Below are positions 8,988-18,048 of a stretch of 64,000 nucleotides of DNA, one piece after another (positions within the stretch are counted from its first letter, which is position 1; the number at the start of each line of letters is the position of its first letter). This stretch comes from Sorangium cellulosum (GTDB lineage Bacteria > Myxococcota_A > Polyangia > Polyangiales > Polyangiaceae): the NCBI RefSeq assembly GCF_004135735.1, contig NZ_CP012670.1, positions 2,914,001 through 2,978,000 of the forward strand, given 5' to 3'. Position numbers and translations under genes: made by a program. The notes beneath the pieces are model-generated. The model was not told the DNA's origin. It worked only from the letters and a program-made list of their open reading frames with translations, and did not search any database.

Positions 8988-9124
8988 TGGTACCAGAGGC
9001 GGGATTCGAACCCGCGACCTCGTCCTTAGAAGGGAAGTAACCCCGGAGCTCACTGCCGGCGCTCATCGCGCCGGAGAACACCGCCCGGAGTTGATATCGC
9101 GCTCTACCGCTGAGCTACTCTGGC
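8988..9124 (-). ncRNA. tRNA-like RNA with an extra hairpin arm (candidate Y RNA)
   Basis: Read on the minus strand, this 137-nt element has a 7-bp acceptor stem (GCCAGAG / CTCTGGT), U8-A9, a normal D arm (GCTC AGCGGTA GAGC), a 5-nt AGGTC variable loop, a perfect T arm (GCGGG TTCGAAT CCCGC), discriminator A and an encoded CCA (8990-8988). After G26 about 62 nt are inserted (9099-9038): an 8-bp stem (9092-9085 with 9046-9039), a large internal loop, and a 7-bp hairpin (9074-9068 with 9062-9056). A weak anticodon-like arm with loop CTTCTAA follows (4 of 5 pairs). Some bacterial Y RNAs (YrlA) mimic tRNA and lie beside Ro genes, so a Y RNA is the preferred reading; a disrupted tRNA-Arg(UCU) is the alternative. 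Confidence 0.7.
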
Positions 9125-9447
9125 GTGGACGCTGAGGGGGTATTGCAGGGCGGATGCCAACCGGCCTCGGGCGGGGGCGAGGGCGAGAAAACCGCGGGGG
9201 GGAGGGGCGGGGCCGGGGAAGATGAGGGCGGAGGCTACGTGTGGGCTATCCTGGGGGATAATTTCGTAGATGGATAGATAGATCGGGACGATTACCGCGC
9301 CCCGTGCGCGGGAAGGGGGCGCCCGGCGGCCGCTGCCGCGCATGGACGGGGGCGGCGCGAGGCGGCGCGGACCGCTGGGGATGCTGCCGCCCGTCGTCCG
9401 CGGGGGGCTGGAGCGTCCCGGCGGCGTCCTGGCTGGGGGGCGGGGGG

Positions 9448-9793
9448 TCGTGACCGTGGCGGGCGCTCGTCACGGGCGAGCGCGGGGGTCGCGATCGGCG
9501 CTCAGCATAATTTTGAAGGAACGGGCAGGTCGTGACCGTGGCGGTCGGTCGAGACGAGGGGGTGGTCCGGTCGTGACCGTGGCGGTCGGTCGAGACGAGG
9601 GTGTGGTCCGGTCGTGACCGTGGCGGCCGGTCGAGACGAGGGTGTGGTCCGGTCGTGACCGTGGCGGCCGGTCGAGACGAGGGTGTGGTTCGGTCGTGAC
9701 CGTGGCGGCCGGTCGAGACGAGAGGGGGGTCCGGTCGTGACCGTGGCGGGGGCTGGTCACGGGCGAGCGCGGAGGTCGCGATCGGCGCTCGGC
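9448..9793. repeat. 41-bp tandem repeat array flanked by about 58-bp direct repeats
   Basis: Five head-to-tail units of 41 bp (starting at 9530, 9571, 9612, 9653 and 9694) differ at a few positions, and a sixth begins at 9735. Each unit starts TCGTGACCGTGGCGG and contains GGTCGAGACGAG. The array is bracketed by two about 58-bp direct copies (9448-9505 and 9735-9792) that share the same first 15 bases and continue to GATCGGCGCTC. No spacer/repeat alternation is present, so it is not CRISPR. The remaining part of 9125-9447 holds no gene I can support. Confidence 0.85.
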
Positions 9794-9862
9794 GTCCTCC
9801 GAGCACGCGCGATGCCGCCGTGTGCCGTCGTCGGGCCTGCGGCGGGACGCGCCGGTCGCACG

Positions 9863-10399
9863 GGTCTTGTCCTCCATCATGATCGGATGGAACCCCTCGC
9901 CCCCCGGCGAGGTCTTGCTCTTCCAGATCGAGCGCGTCTTCTCCGCCGGCAGCTTGAGCGGCGCCACGCTCCAGGCGTTGTGCAGGCGGCCGACCACGAT
10001 CGGCTCGTCCGGATCGCCGTCGAGGTAGGCGATGATCACCTCCTCGTTCACGCGCAGCAGCATCACCATGCCGTCGTCGAGCCCCGCCCAGCCCTGCGAG
10101 ACGCGGACGAAGCGGGTGGGGTTGCCCTCGAGCAGGTCGCGGCGATCCCAGCGGAGCTCGACCTCGACGCGGCCGTGCTCGTCGATGTCGATCTCGTCCA
10201 CGCCCGCCTGGTTGCCGACGACGAACGCGGTGTGGGTGCCGGAGATGCGCGGCCTGGGCCGGCGCGCCGGCCGCCACGGGTCGCCCGCAGGCACGCAGTC
10301 GAGGACGTGCCGCCGCGCCGGGCGGCCGTCAGCCCCCTCCGTCACCGTGCAGCGCGACCGGACCACGAGGAGCTGGCCGTTCGCGATGCCCACGAGCAT
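9863..10399 (-). pseudogene. VgrG fragment (type VI secretion spike, central OB-fold region)
   Basis: About 179 codons match the central part of VgrG/Vgr-family spike proteins: GTHTAFVVGNQ, DEHGRVEVELRWDRRD, RVSQGWAGLDDG, GDPDEPIVVGRLHNA, then the WKSKTSPGGEGFHPIMMEDK stretch that ends the gp5-like OB-fold. The N-terminal gp27-like domain and the C-terminal needle are missing. The open frame runs on into the 41-bp repeats, where similarity stops. It is too short to form a spike, so it is scored as a relic. Together with the DUF3540-like, pentapeptide and second VgrG fragments it marks a decayed VgrG locus. Confidence 0.75.
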
Positions 10400-10468
10400 C
10401 ACCGTCGCGCATCGGGGGCGCTTGCTCGACGGCGAGCTCTTCGCCGAATCGCGCCGCATCGACTGGCA

Positions 10469-10642
10469 TCTCTCGTGTTCGTCGACGTGGGGCGGCCAGC
10501 GCGCCCCGTGTACGACGTCCTGCTCCGCAGGGGCGTCATCGTGCAACCATTCGGCAACCTGCCGACCGGCCTGCGCGTGACCGTCGGCACCGAGCGCGAG
10601 AACCAGCGCTTCCTCGAGCGCCTGTCGGCCGTGCTGCGGTGA
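10469..10642 (+). pseudogene. hisC: 3' fragment of histidinol-phosphate aminotransferase
   Basis: Fifty-seven codons ending in a normal stop correspond to the extreme C-terminus of HisC-type class II aminotransferases: LVFVDVGRPA, VYDVLLRRGVIVQPFG, then LRVTVGTERENQRFLERL. The PLP-binding lysine and everything upstream are absent. On the opposite strand lies the VgrG fragment, so the junction near 10.4 kb joins two broken genes. No other histidine-biosynthesis gene is in the window. Confidence 0.75.
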
Positions 10643-10784
10643 CGCGGCGGGGGGGCCGGCCAGCTCCGCCCCCCGGCGTCCGCCTCGCGGCCGCCCTGGT
10701 TCCACGCGTCAGGCACCCCTGGCGGGACTGTGTCGAGCCCGCCGCTCGCGTCGACTCGCTGCGGCAGTGCTAGGGTGCCCCCCC

Positions 10785-11246
10785 GTGCCGACGATCTTCA
10801 CCAAGGGCGATCTCCTCAACACCCCGGATCTCCACGCGTACGCGCACGGCGTGAGCTGCGTGGGCAAGATGGACACGGGGATCTCCGTGGCGTTCAAGAA
10901 GCGCTGGCCGGGCCTGCTCCCGGCGTTCGAGCAGCGGAGCGCCGAGCGGAAGCTCCAGCTCGGGGAGGCCTTCGTCTGGAGCGAGGGCGGCGACACGGTG
11001 TACAGCCTCGCGATCCAGGAGAACGCGACGAAGAGGCCCTCGCTCGCCGCGCTCGAGCGCTCGCTCGCCGCGATGGTGACGCACGCCGCCGGGGCGGGGA
11101 TCGCGCGGATCGGCGTACCGCGCGTGGGCGCCGGCAAGACCGGCCTCGAATGGCTGCGCGTCAAGAGCATCCTCGTGAAGGTCGCCAACGACAAGCCGGT
11201 CACGCTCGTGGTCTACGAGCAGTTCGTGCGCGCCCCGGGCGCCTGA
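10785..11246 (+). CDS. Macrodomain protein (TARG1/ADP-ribose phosphatase-like)
   Basis: A 153-residue single-domain protein opening PTIFTKGDLL, the first strand and GD motif of macrodomains, followed by AHGVSCVGKMDTGISVAFKKR (the ADP-ribose loop) and IGVPRVGAGKTGLEW (second loop). The pattern fits the TARG1/Poa1p-like branch, which binds ADP-ribose and may remove it from proteins or nucleic acid; the aspartate of TARG1's GLDRLQW is not obvious here (GKTGLEW), so activity is uncertain. Start chosen at GTG 10785, which puts the first strand at the N-terminus; GTG 10767 is in frame but adds a non-conserved MLGCPP. It stands alone. Confidence 0.8.
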   Translation: MPTIFTKGDLLNTPDLHAYAHGVSCVGKMDTGISVAFKKRWPGLLPAFEQRSAERKLQLGEAFVWSEGGDTVYSLAIQENATKRPSLAALERSLAAMVTHAAGAGIARIGVPRVGAGKTGLEWLRVKSILVKVANDKPVTLVVYEQFVRAPGA

Positions 11247-11337
11247 CCCCGGCGTTGGAGGACGTGACGCGCGCCCGCGGCAGCCCGCCGCCGGGCTCAG
11301 GCCCGCAGCAGCTCGTCGACCACGGTCTCGGCCCGGG

Positions 11338-12648
11338 TCAACGGACGATCACGCGCACCGGAGCGCCGGGCAGCCCCTGCAGCCCCACCCGCACTGGCCT
11401 CCTGGACACGAGCTCGAAGCTGTAGCGCCGCAGCAGCGTGCCCAGCATCAGCTTCATCTCGTACAGCGCAAAGGCGGCCCCGATGCAGCGCCGATTCCCG
11501 CCGCCGAACGGCAGGAACTCGAAGGGAGAATAGGTTCGCTCCAGGAATCGCTCGGGGCGAAACACCTCCGGCTCCGGAAATACAGCGGGATCGTGGTGGG
11601 CCCAGATGATCTGCGCGAACACGCCTGATCCGGCCGGCAAGTCGTAGCCCGCGATCCGCATCGGCGCATTCAGCTTGCGTCCCACCCCCGGGCTGGGCGG
11701 GCGCAGGCGCAGCGTCTCGTTGCACACCGCTTCCAGGTACGGCGCCTTGGCCAGCGCCTCGGGCTCCGGATCCGCGCCAAGCGCCGTCAGCTCGTCCTGC
11801 AGCCGGCGCAGCACGGCGGGCGCGTGTCCGAGATAATAGAGCGCCCAGGTGAGCGCGCCCGCGGTCGTGCTGTACCCCGCGAAGAGCAGCGTGTGAAGCT
11901 GCTCGAAGATCTGCTGGTCGTCGAGCGCCGTCCCGTCTTCCTGGCGGGCTTCCAGGAGCAGGCTCAGGATATCGGTGCGCTCGGCGGGCTCGGCGCGGCG
12001 GCGGGCGAGCTCCGGATCGAGGAAGCTGCGCAGGTCCTGGGTCGCGCGCTGCCTGCGCGCCCACGGGCCGAGTCCGCCGAACTCCCGGCGCAGCCCGGGG
12101 ATCAGGAGGGTGAGGGTCAGGCCGAAGGTGAAGCTCTTGCGCAGCTCCTCGAGCAGCTTCTCGAGGCGCGCCGCTTCCGCCGGTGCGGCGACTCCGAACA
12201 CGATGTGGATGATCGTCTGCAGCGAGAGCGTGTGCATGAGGTCCTGCGCCACGAGCTGCTGGCCCGGCTTGAGGTCCCTGGAGTGCTGCAGGGCCAGGTC
12301 GCACATCTGCTTCCCGTACAGGCGCATGCGCTGCCCGTGAAACGGCGGCATGAGCAGCTTGCGCATCGCCGTGTGCCGCGCGCCCGAGAGCACGAACAGC
12401 GACGACTCTCCGAACAACGCGTTGAAGCTCTCGGCCAGCATCTGGTCGAGGGCCTCCGGCGGCACCGCGAAGACGGACCGCAGGCCCTCCACGCTGCCGG
12501 TGGCCAGCCCCGGTTTGCCGTCCATCTTCGGGAGCGACATCGGATCGCCGTAGCGCTTCCGCATGCGAAGCGTGAAGCCGATCGGGTCCACCATCCCCTG
12601 CAGGTTCACCAGGATGTTGCTGGTGGGGCCCCTGGGCAACGTGGTCAT
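11338..12648 (-). CDS. Cytochrome P450
   Basis: A 436-residue soluble haem monooxygenase. Visible are the I-helix oxygen-binding AGYSTTAG, the K-helix ETLRLRP (ExxR), the PERFLE meander and the haem loop FGGGNRRCIG with its thiolate cysteine. No N-terminal membrane anchor is present, so it should be cytoplasmic and served by separate redox partners, none of which is nearby. ATG 12648 has GGAAGG upstream. The sequence resembles CYP110-like bacterial P450s of unknown substrate. An FAD monooxygenase lies upstream on the same strand but beyond a 60-bp palindrome, so co-transcription is doubtful. Confidence 0.93.
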   Translation of the reverse strand: MTTLPRGPTSNILVNLQGMVDPIGFTLRMRKRYGDPMSLPKMDGKPGLATGSVEGLRSVFAVPPEALDQMLAESFNALFGESSLFVLSGARHTAMRKLLMPPFHGQRMRLYGKQMCDLALQHSRDLKPGQQLVAQDLMHTLSLQTIIHIVFGVAAPAEAARLEKLLEELRKSFTFGLTLTLLIPGLRREFGGLGPWARRQRATQDLRSFLDPELARRRAEPAERTDILSLLLEARQEDGTALDDQQIFEQLHTLLFAGYSTTAGALTWALYYLGHAPAVLRRLQDELTALGADPEPEALAKAPYLEAVCNETLRLRPPSPGVGRKLNAPMRIAGYDLPAGSGVFAQIIWAHHDPAVFPEPEVFRPERFLERTYSPFEFLPFGGGNRRCIGAAFALYEMKLMLGTLLRRYSFELVSRRPVRVGLQGLPGAPVRVIVR

Positions 12649-12746
12649 TGGGCGCCTTCCTTCGATAGTACTGCGTCCGCTGTTCGATGCAGGTGACATG
12701 CTGGAGCAAGAAACCGGTTGAACCAGCCTGAAACCAGCAGAGCGTC

Positions 12747-12806
12747 GAACCGCCAAGACGCCAAGACATTGTCCTCTTCTTGGCGTCCTCGGCGTCTTGG
12801 CGGTTC
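12747..12806. repeat. Palindromic repeat (GAACCGCCAAGACGCC family), possible terminator
   Basis: A perfect 16-bp inverted repeat pairs 12747-12762 with 12791-12806, and within it GACGCCAAGA (12757-12766) can pair instead with TCTTGGCGTC (12778-12787). The arms consist of repeated CGCCAAGA blocks. It lies between the P450 start and the FAD monooxygenase end. Similar CCAAGACGCCAAG elements are scattered through many bacterial genomes. It could act as a terminator for the upstream monooxygenase or be a small mobile repeat; the sequence does not decide. Confidence 0.75.
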
Positions 12807-12868
12807 ATTTCTCGCTCGCTCGACGTGATCGTTGTTCTACCACGCCCGGCCGCAGCGCCGCGTATGGA

Positions 12869-14308
<1,440 letters not shown>

Positions 14309-15076
14309 GACCACCCTCCTCGTCCGGGAAGCGCCGACTGTGGCGCACGATGGGGGGCTTCCGGCAAGCCGGTATGTCTGGTATACAGTGGACCTGGCGG
14401 TCAGGGAGGGGCGCCTGCACCTCCGCCCGCGGGCGCCGCGCCCACGCGCTCCACGCGGTCGCCGATCAATCCGCGCACGCTCGCGTGGACTTCGCTGCCG
14501 GACCGGCGTCCCGCCGCGCCCCGCCAGGGCCCCCGCCGCCCGGGAAGGAAATCTCGCTGAGAACGCCTGTGCGCCGCGCGGTTGCGCCCTCGACCCCGAG
14601 GCGAGTGGGAGCGCCGTCTCGCCGGAGACGTGGTGGCGCCTCGGGGTCTCGGCCGCCCAACTGCGACTGATTGGTCAGTGCAAACCTCGCAGAAAGGTGG
14701 GAGGTATGACCAGCCTGTCGCGGTCGAGATCCATGTGCGCGCCGCGCTCGGTGGATCACGAAAGCGCCGCCGTGGATCCACCTCAGCGCCGGGGGGGTGG
14801 ATCTCGAAGAGGCTCCGGATTGGATCAGTCCCGGGGCGCCGCCGAAGAGGAGGGCCGGATCGCATCGAAGAAGGCTCTGTCGATCCAGGGCAGGTCCCGC
14901 AGTTGGGGCTTGACGTCTCCGAAACGTTTGGATTTCCATCTCCCTCGGCTTCACCGGCCGCGGCGGATGCGTGGTTGCTTTGCCACGGGCGGTGGTTGCT
15001 CACGCACGCGGCGAGGCGTCCGCGCGCGTGAGTTGCGTCATCGATCTGCGGCACGGAGCTTGCTGGCGCGCGACCC
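14309..15076. other. Long gene-free stretch
   Basis: About 770 bases in which I see no supportable gene. Several long frames exist on both strands, as expected at this GC content, but none has a recognisable domain, a ribosome site or a consistent codon-position bias. The part next to the monooxygenase gene (14366-14395) contains GGTATGTCTGGTATAC, an imperfect repeat that could belong to a promoter or operator. Confidence 0.4.
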
Positions 15077-15424
15077 GTGAATCAGCTGCTCAGCGCGCTC
15101 CTCGTCGCTTTCGGAGTACTGGCTTGGCCGCGTCTCGCTCAGGCAACGTACAGCGTTCATTGTTCGACTACGCGCGTCACGCTGATCGTCAACTACGGCG
15201 GCGAGGGCGAGCTCGTCGCGATAGCCTACTCGGCGCAGGACGAACCGGCCCCAGCCTATCTGGAGCCGACCTTCTGGCGCATGGCCGGACAGCAAGTGCT
15301 TGCGCTTCGCAAGCGCGCGGACGCTGACAGGCGGCAGTTTCATCTCGGCATTCGCGGCAGGCGCGCGGTCTTGATCTTCCGGCAGCAGCGCCATTTTCTA
15401 CGCTGCGACTGGGATACCGAATGA
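15077..15424 (+). CDS. Small secreted protein of unknown function
   Basis: A 115-residue protein starting at GTG 15077 with a clear signal peptide: MNQLLSALLVAFGVLAWPRL then AQA before the predicted cleavage. The mature part is about 92 residues, with one cysteine near its start (SVHCSTT) and one near its end (FLRCDW), suggesting a disulphide in the periplasm or outside. Charged, Arg/Gln-rich C-terminal half. I do not recognise a family. It is isolated, with gene-poor DNA on both sides. Confidence 0.65.
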   Translation: MNQLLSALLVAFGVLAWPRLAQATYSVHCSTTRVTLIVNYGGEGELVAIAYSAQDEPAPAYLEPTFWRMAGQQVLALRKRADADRRQFHLGIRGRRAVLIFRQQRHFLRCDWDTE

Positions 15425-16071
15425 CGTCGGGGCGCCGCCATGATGGCGAGCGATCGCGAAGCTACGAATCTCGCGTAAAGCACGCAGATTGCGCCACCCT
15501 CGCTGTGGCACAATCAGAACAAGGGGCTTTTCCCCAACGCCCAATCAGCGCGTCCCGCGTGGCGCGGCGAGCCCGCAGGTTATGGAGTGAAAGCGGCCCC
15601 GTAGATGCATGGACAAGCTGTTGATACAGCGTCGCTCTTCCAGGAGGGGAGTGGATCGCGTAAGGCCCGTTCTGTCAATGAGCTCGTACCGTCGGACTGC
15701 GCGAGTCAGGAACGGCTCCGAGAATCTTGACTTGGCGGAACGCGTTTGCTTGTGTTGCCGATCAGCCGAGAGCGCGGAAATGGGACGAGGTCCCAGGGAT
15801 CAGTTCGAAGCGTGTGGAGCGCCGATCCATCGAGCACAGCAGCGTGCCACCGAGCTCGCGTCGGGCAAGGTCGCCCCCTCGCGGTACTCGCCGTGCTCGC
15901 CGCGATGCGGCTGCGCGCGGCTCCGTGCCGCTCGGCGGCTCTCCTGCCCTCGCTGCGCTCTCGGCGGCGGTGGAATTCCACGGGTGATGGGCGGAGGGAT
16001 GCCTCCGGCGGGGGCTCCGAGCTCGGGATGCTGCAGGACTTCGCGAGAATTCCGCGTTTTTTCGTGATCGT
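15425..16071. other. Gene-free stretch between the small secreted protein and the VgrG relic
   Basis: About 650 bases with lower GC than the surroundings in places and no frame I can identify. It lies directly downstream of the VgrG relic's stop and includes a T-run (TTTTTTCGTGATC, 16057-16069) close to that stop. Likely noncoding or eroded sequence. Confidence 0.4.
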
Positions 16072-16528
16072 TCATACCAGCGTCGCCTCGCGGACGAACG
16101 TCGCCTGCGAGGTCTCCGCCCGCTGCTCGAGCACATCGTCCGGCTTCTTGAAGCCGTAGTCGCGCACCGTGACCATCGACGTCTCCCTTGCACACGTCGT
16201 CCGCCGTGAGGTGCTGGAAGATGCGGTTGTCGATACACCGCGTGGCGAGCCAGAGGGGCGGCACGACCGCCAGCTCGTACCGCGATACGCCGGTCGGCTC
16301 CGCCGAGAGCTGCCGCACGCGCCGCACGATGCCGCGCACCCGCCTGAGGAACGGCTCCGCGCCGAGAGCGACGACGATCTCCTCGCCCACCACGCTCGAG
16401 AGATCGACCTCCGGATCGGGGCTCGTCACCTCGAGCGTCAGCTCGAAGAGCTCGTTGAGCGCGTCCCGGTAATCGAGCTGATGCACCTCGAAGCCGGTGA
16501 CTCCGGAGGTGGGGAACGTCAGGCTCAC
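16072..16528 (-). pseudogene. VgrG N-terminal relic with internal deletion and frameshift
   Basis: From GTG 16528 the frame encodes the first about 115 residues of a VgrG gp27-like domain: the EVHQLDYRDALNELFELTLE stretch, then FLRRVRGIVRRV, PPLWLATRCIDNRIFQ and LTADDV. Near 16180 the similarity breaks and resumes in another frame as VTVRDYGFKKPD, a stretch that in full VgrG proteins lies roughly 100 residues further on, and then stops at 16072. The gene has therefore lost an internal piece and is out of frame. It lies 50 bases after a small VgrG-neighbour gene on the same strand. Confidence 0.75.
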
Positions 16529-16577
16529 GTCGATGGCGATGTCGCGTCTCCTCGGGGGGGCGCCGCGGGCGCGGCGC

Positions 16578-17039
16578 TCATCGTGGGTCGTGCGGGCTCT
16601 TCCCGGCGGGAGAAGAGCGGGAGCGGTGCTGCCGGTAAAGCTCACGCCACCGCCGGTGCGCCGCCGGGTCGCGCGCCAGGCGGTCGCGCCAGAAGCCGTC
16701 CACCGCGAGGCGCGCCTCGGGGCGGCCCAGCCCGTACCGCGCAAAGAGGGCCTCCGCGTCGCCGGGAGAGGCGGCGAGATCGGCGCACAGCGATGCGTAC
16801 TGCTCCAGCGAGAGCGCCGGGGCCGGCGCGGCGCTCGAGGGAGCGTCAGGCGCAGCGCGGGCGGCGGGCGAAAACGGCAAGGCCGGCGCCGCCGGGGCTC
16901 CGGAGGTCGGATGCGTGCCGGTCAGGCTGGTGAAGCCGCGCATGCCTTCCGGAACAAGGGCGCTGTCCGCGACAGGCTCCACGCGCAGTGGCGCGGGGGC
17001 CGAGGCTCCCACTCTCTCCGGGCCGGCGACATCCGTCAA
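16578..17039 (-). CDS. Small protein of VgrG neighbourhoods
   Basis: A 153-residue protein with an Ala/Pro-rich disordered first half and a compact C-terminal block containing LSLEQYASLCADLA, then RYGL and a WRELYRQH-type helix. I recall proteins with this SLEQYA block beside VgrG genes of myxobacteria, and here the VgrG relic follows after 50 bases, so a type VI secretion accessory role is inferred. No catalytic motif is visible. The start is uncertain: the frame opens with TTG at 17039 without a good ribosome site. It may survive although its VgrG partner is broken. Confidence 0.5.
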   Translation of the reverse strand: MTDVAGPERVGASAPAPLRVEPVADSALVPEGMRGFTSLTGTHPTSGAPAAPALPFSPAARAAPDAPSSAAPAPALSLEQYASLCADLAASPGDAEALFARYGLGRPEARLAVDGFWRDRLARDPAAHRRWRELYRQHRSRSSPAGKSPHDPR

Positions 17040-17219
17040 TGCCCGACGATCCGCGCGGGCGAAATCCCCTCCCTGCGCTCGCGCGCGTCATGTAGAGAGA
17101 GCTCCGCCGGGATCGCCTGTCTCCGGCGCCCGCCGCGCCCTCGGCGGCGTGGCCGGCCGGGCGATCATGGCTCCTGTCGACAGGCCCTGAGCGCGCCCGT
17201 GCGCAGTGGAGTTGTCCTC

Positions 17220-17993
17220 ATGTCCGATGCCCACATCTACCAGCGTGATATCGAGGCGTTCGGCCGCTTCACCGTGTCGCGGATCCAGGAGCTCGTCCTG
17301 CCGATCGACGCGGACTTCAGGCAGGCCCTGCGCGCCATGGCGGCGCGCCTCGACGCCGCGACCGAGGCCGTGCTCGAGGAGGCGCGCAAGGCGGCCGCCG
17401 CCCGGGCCACGCCCCCCGCATCCGGCCGCGCGCGGCGCGGGAAGGCCGATCCGGTCGCGGCGGGCCGCGACGTGATGCGCCGCCTCGTCCAGCAGGCCGG
17501 GGCGCGGCCCAGCGGCGCCGCGCTGACCCGCGACCTCCTCCGGCAAAAGACCCTCGCCACCGTGCTCCGCCGCCGCCCCGCGGAGCTCGCCGCGACCATG
17601 ACGCACGCCCTCGACGTGATCGAGCAGCACGGGCGCCGGCTGCCGGACCACGAGGCCTGGGCAGCCGAGGTCAGGCGCTCGCGGGACGCCGTCGCGCCGC
17701 TCGCGAAGAGCGTGCGCGCGCGCCGCCTCGCGCGCCGCACCCCGACCCCCGAGATGCAGGCCGCGCGCGCCGCGTGGCTCGAGGTCTACGGCGCCGCGAA
17801 GCTCCTCGTCCGGTGCGTGCTCCGGCTCCACGGCAAGCTGTCCTTGATGCCGCAGATCTTCGACGACCTCGCGGCCGAGGTCCGCGCCCCGACGGACCCC
17901 GCCGCGCCCACCCCGCCGTCATCGACGCCGCAGGCCGGTGGACGGCGGGATCGTCGCGGGGCGCGGGGAGGGGCGATGTCCGCGAGAGGGTAG
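17220..17993 (+). CDS. Conserved-looking helical protein of unknown function
   Basis: A 257-residue protein starting MSDAHIYQRDIEAF at ATG 17220, with GGAG 9 bases upstream. It is rich in Ala, Arg and Leu and predicted mostly alpha-helical; an Ala/Pro/Arg/Lys linker sits near residues 60-80, and the last 35 residues are a Pro/Gly/Arg tail. There is no signal peptide or membrane segment, so it should be cytoplasmic. I do not recognise a family. It is divergent from the VgrG-associated genes and convergent with the S9 peptidase gene. Confidence 0.6.
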   Translation: MSDAHIYQRDIEAFGRFTVSRIQELVLPIDADFRQALRAMAARLDAATEAVLEEARKAAAARATPPASGRARRGKADPVAAGRDVMRRLVQQAGARPSGAALTRDLLRQKTLATVLRRRPAELAATMTHALDVIEQHGRRLPDHEAWAAEVRRSRDAVAPLAKSVRARRLARRTPTPEMQAARAAWLEVYGAAKLLVRCVLRLHGKLSLMPQIFDDLAAEVRAPTDPAAPTPPSSTPQAGGRRDRRGARGGAMSARG

Positions 17994-18048
17994 CTCAAGG
18001 AGGCGGTAGGCCCGAGGCGGGGCAGCGCGGGACACCCCCCCCGGGCGC

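Noticed and set aside
8988..9124. Ordinary functional tRNA-Arg(UCU)
   Set aside because: The insert after G26 and the mismatched anticodon stem make it unfit as a normal tRNA; a standard tRNA-Arg(UCU) exists at 41034-41107.
9530..9749. CRISPR-like array
   Set aside because: Units are contiguous 41-bp repeats without unique spacers, and no cas gene is nearby.
14401..15054. Long minus-strand frame upstream of the small secreted protein
   Set aside because: No recognisable domain, Arg/Pro-rich composition as in shadow frames, and several overlapping open frames of equal length.
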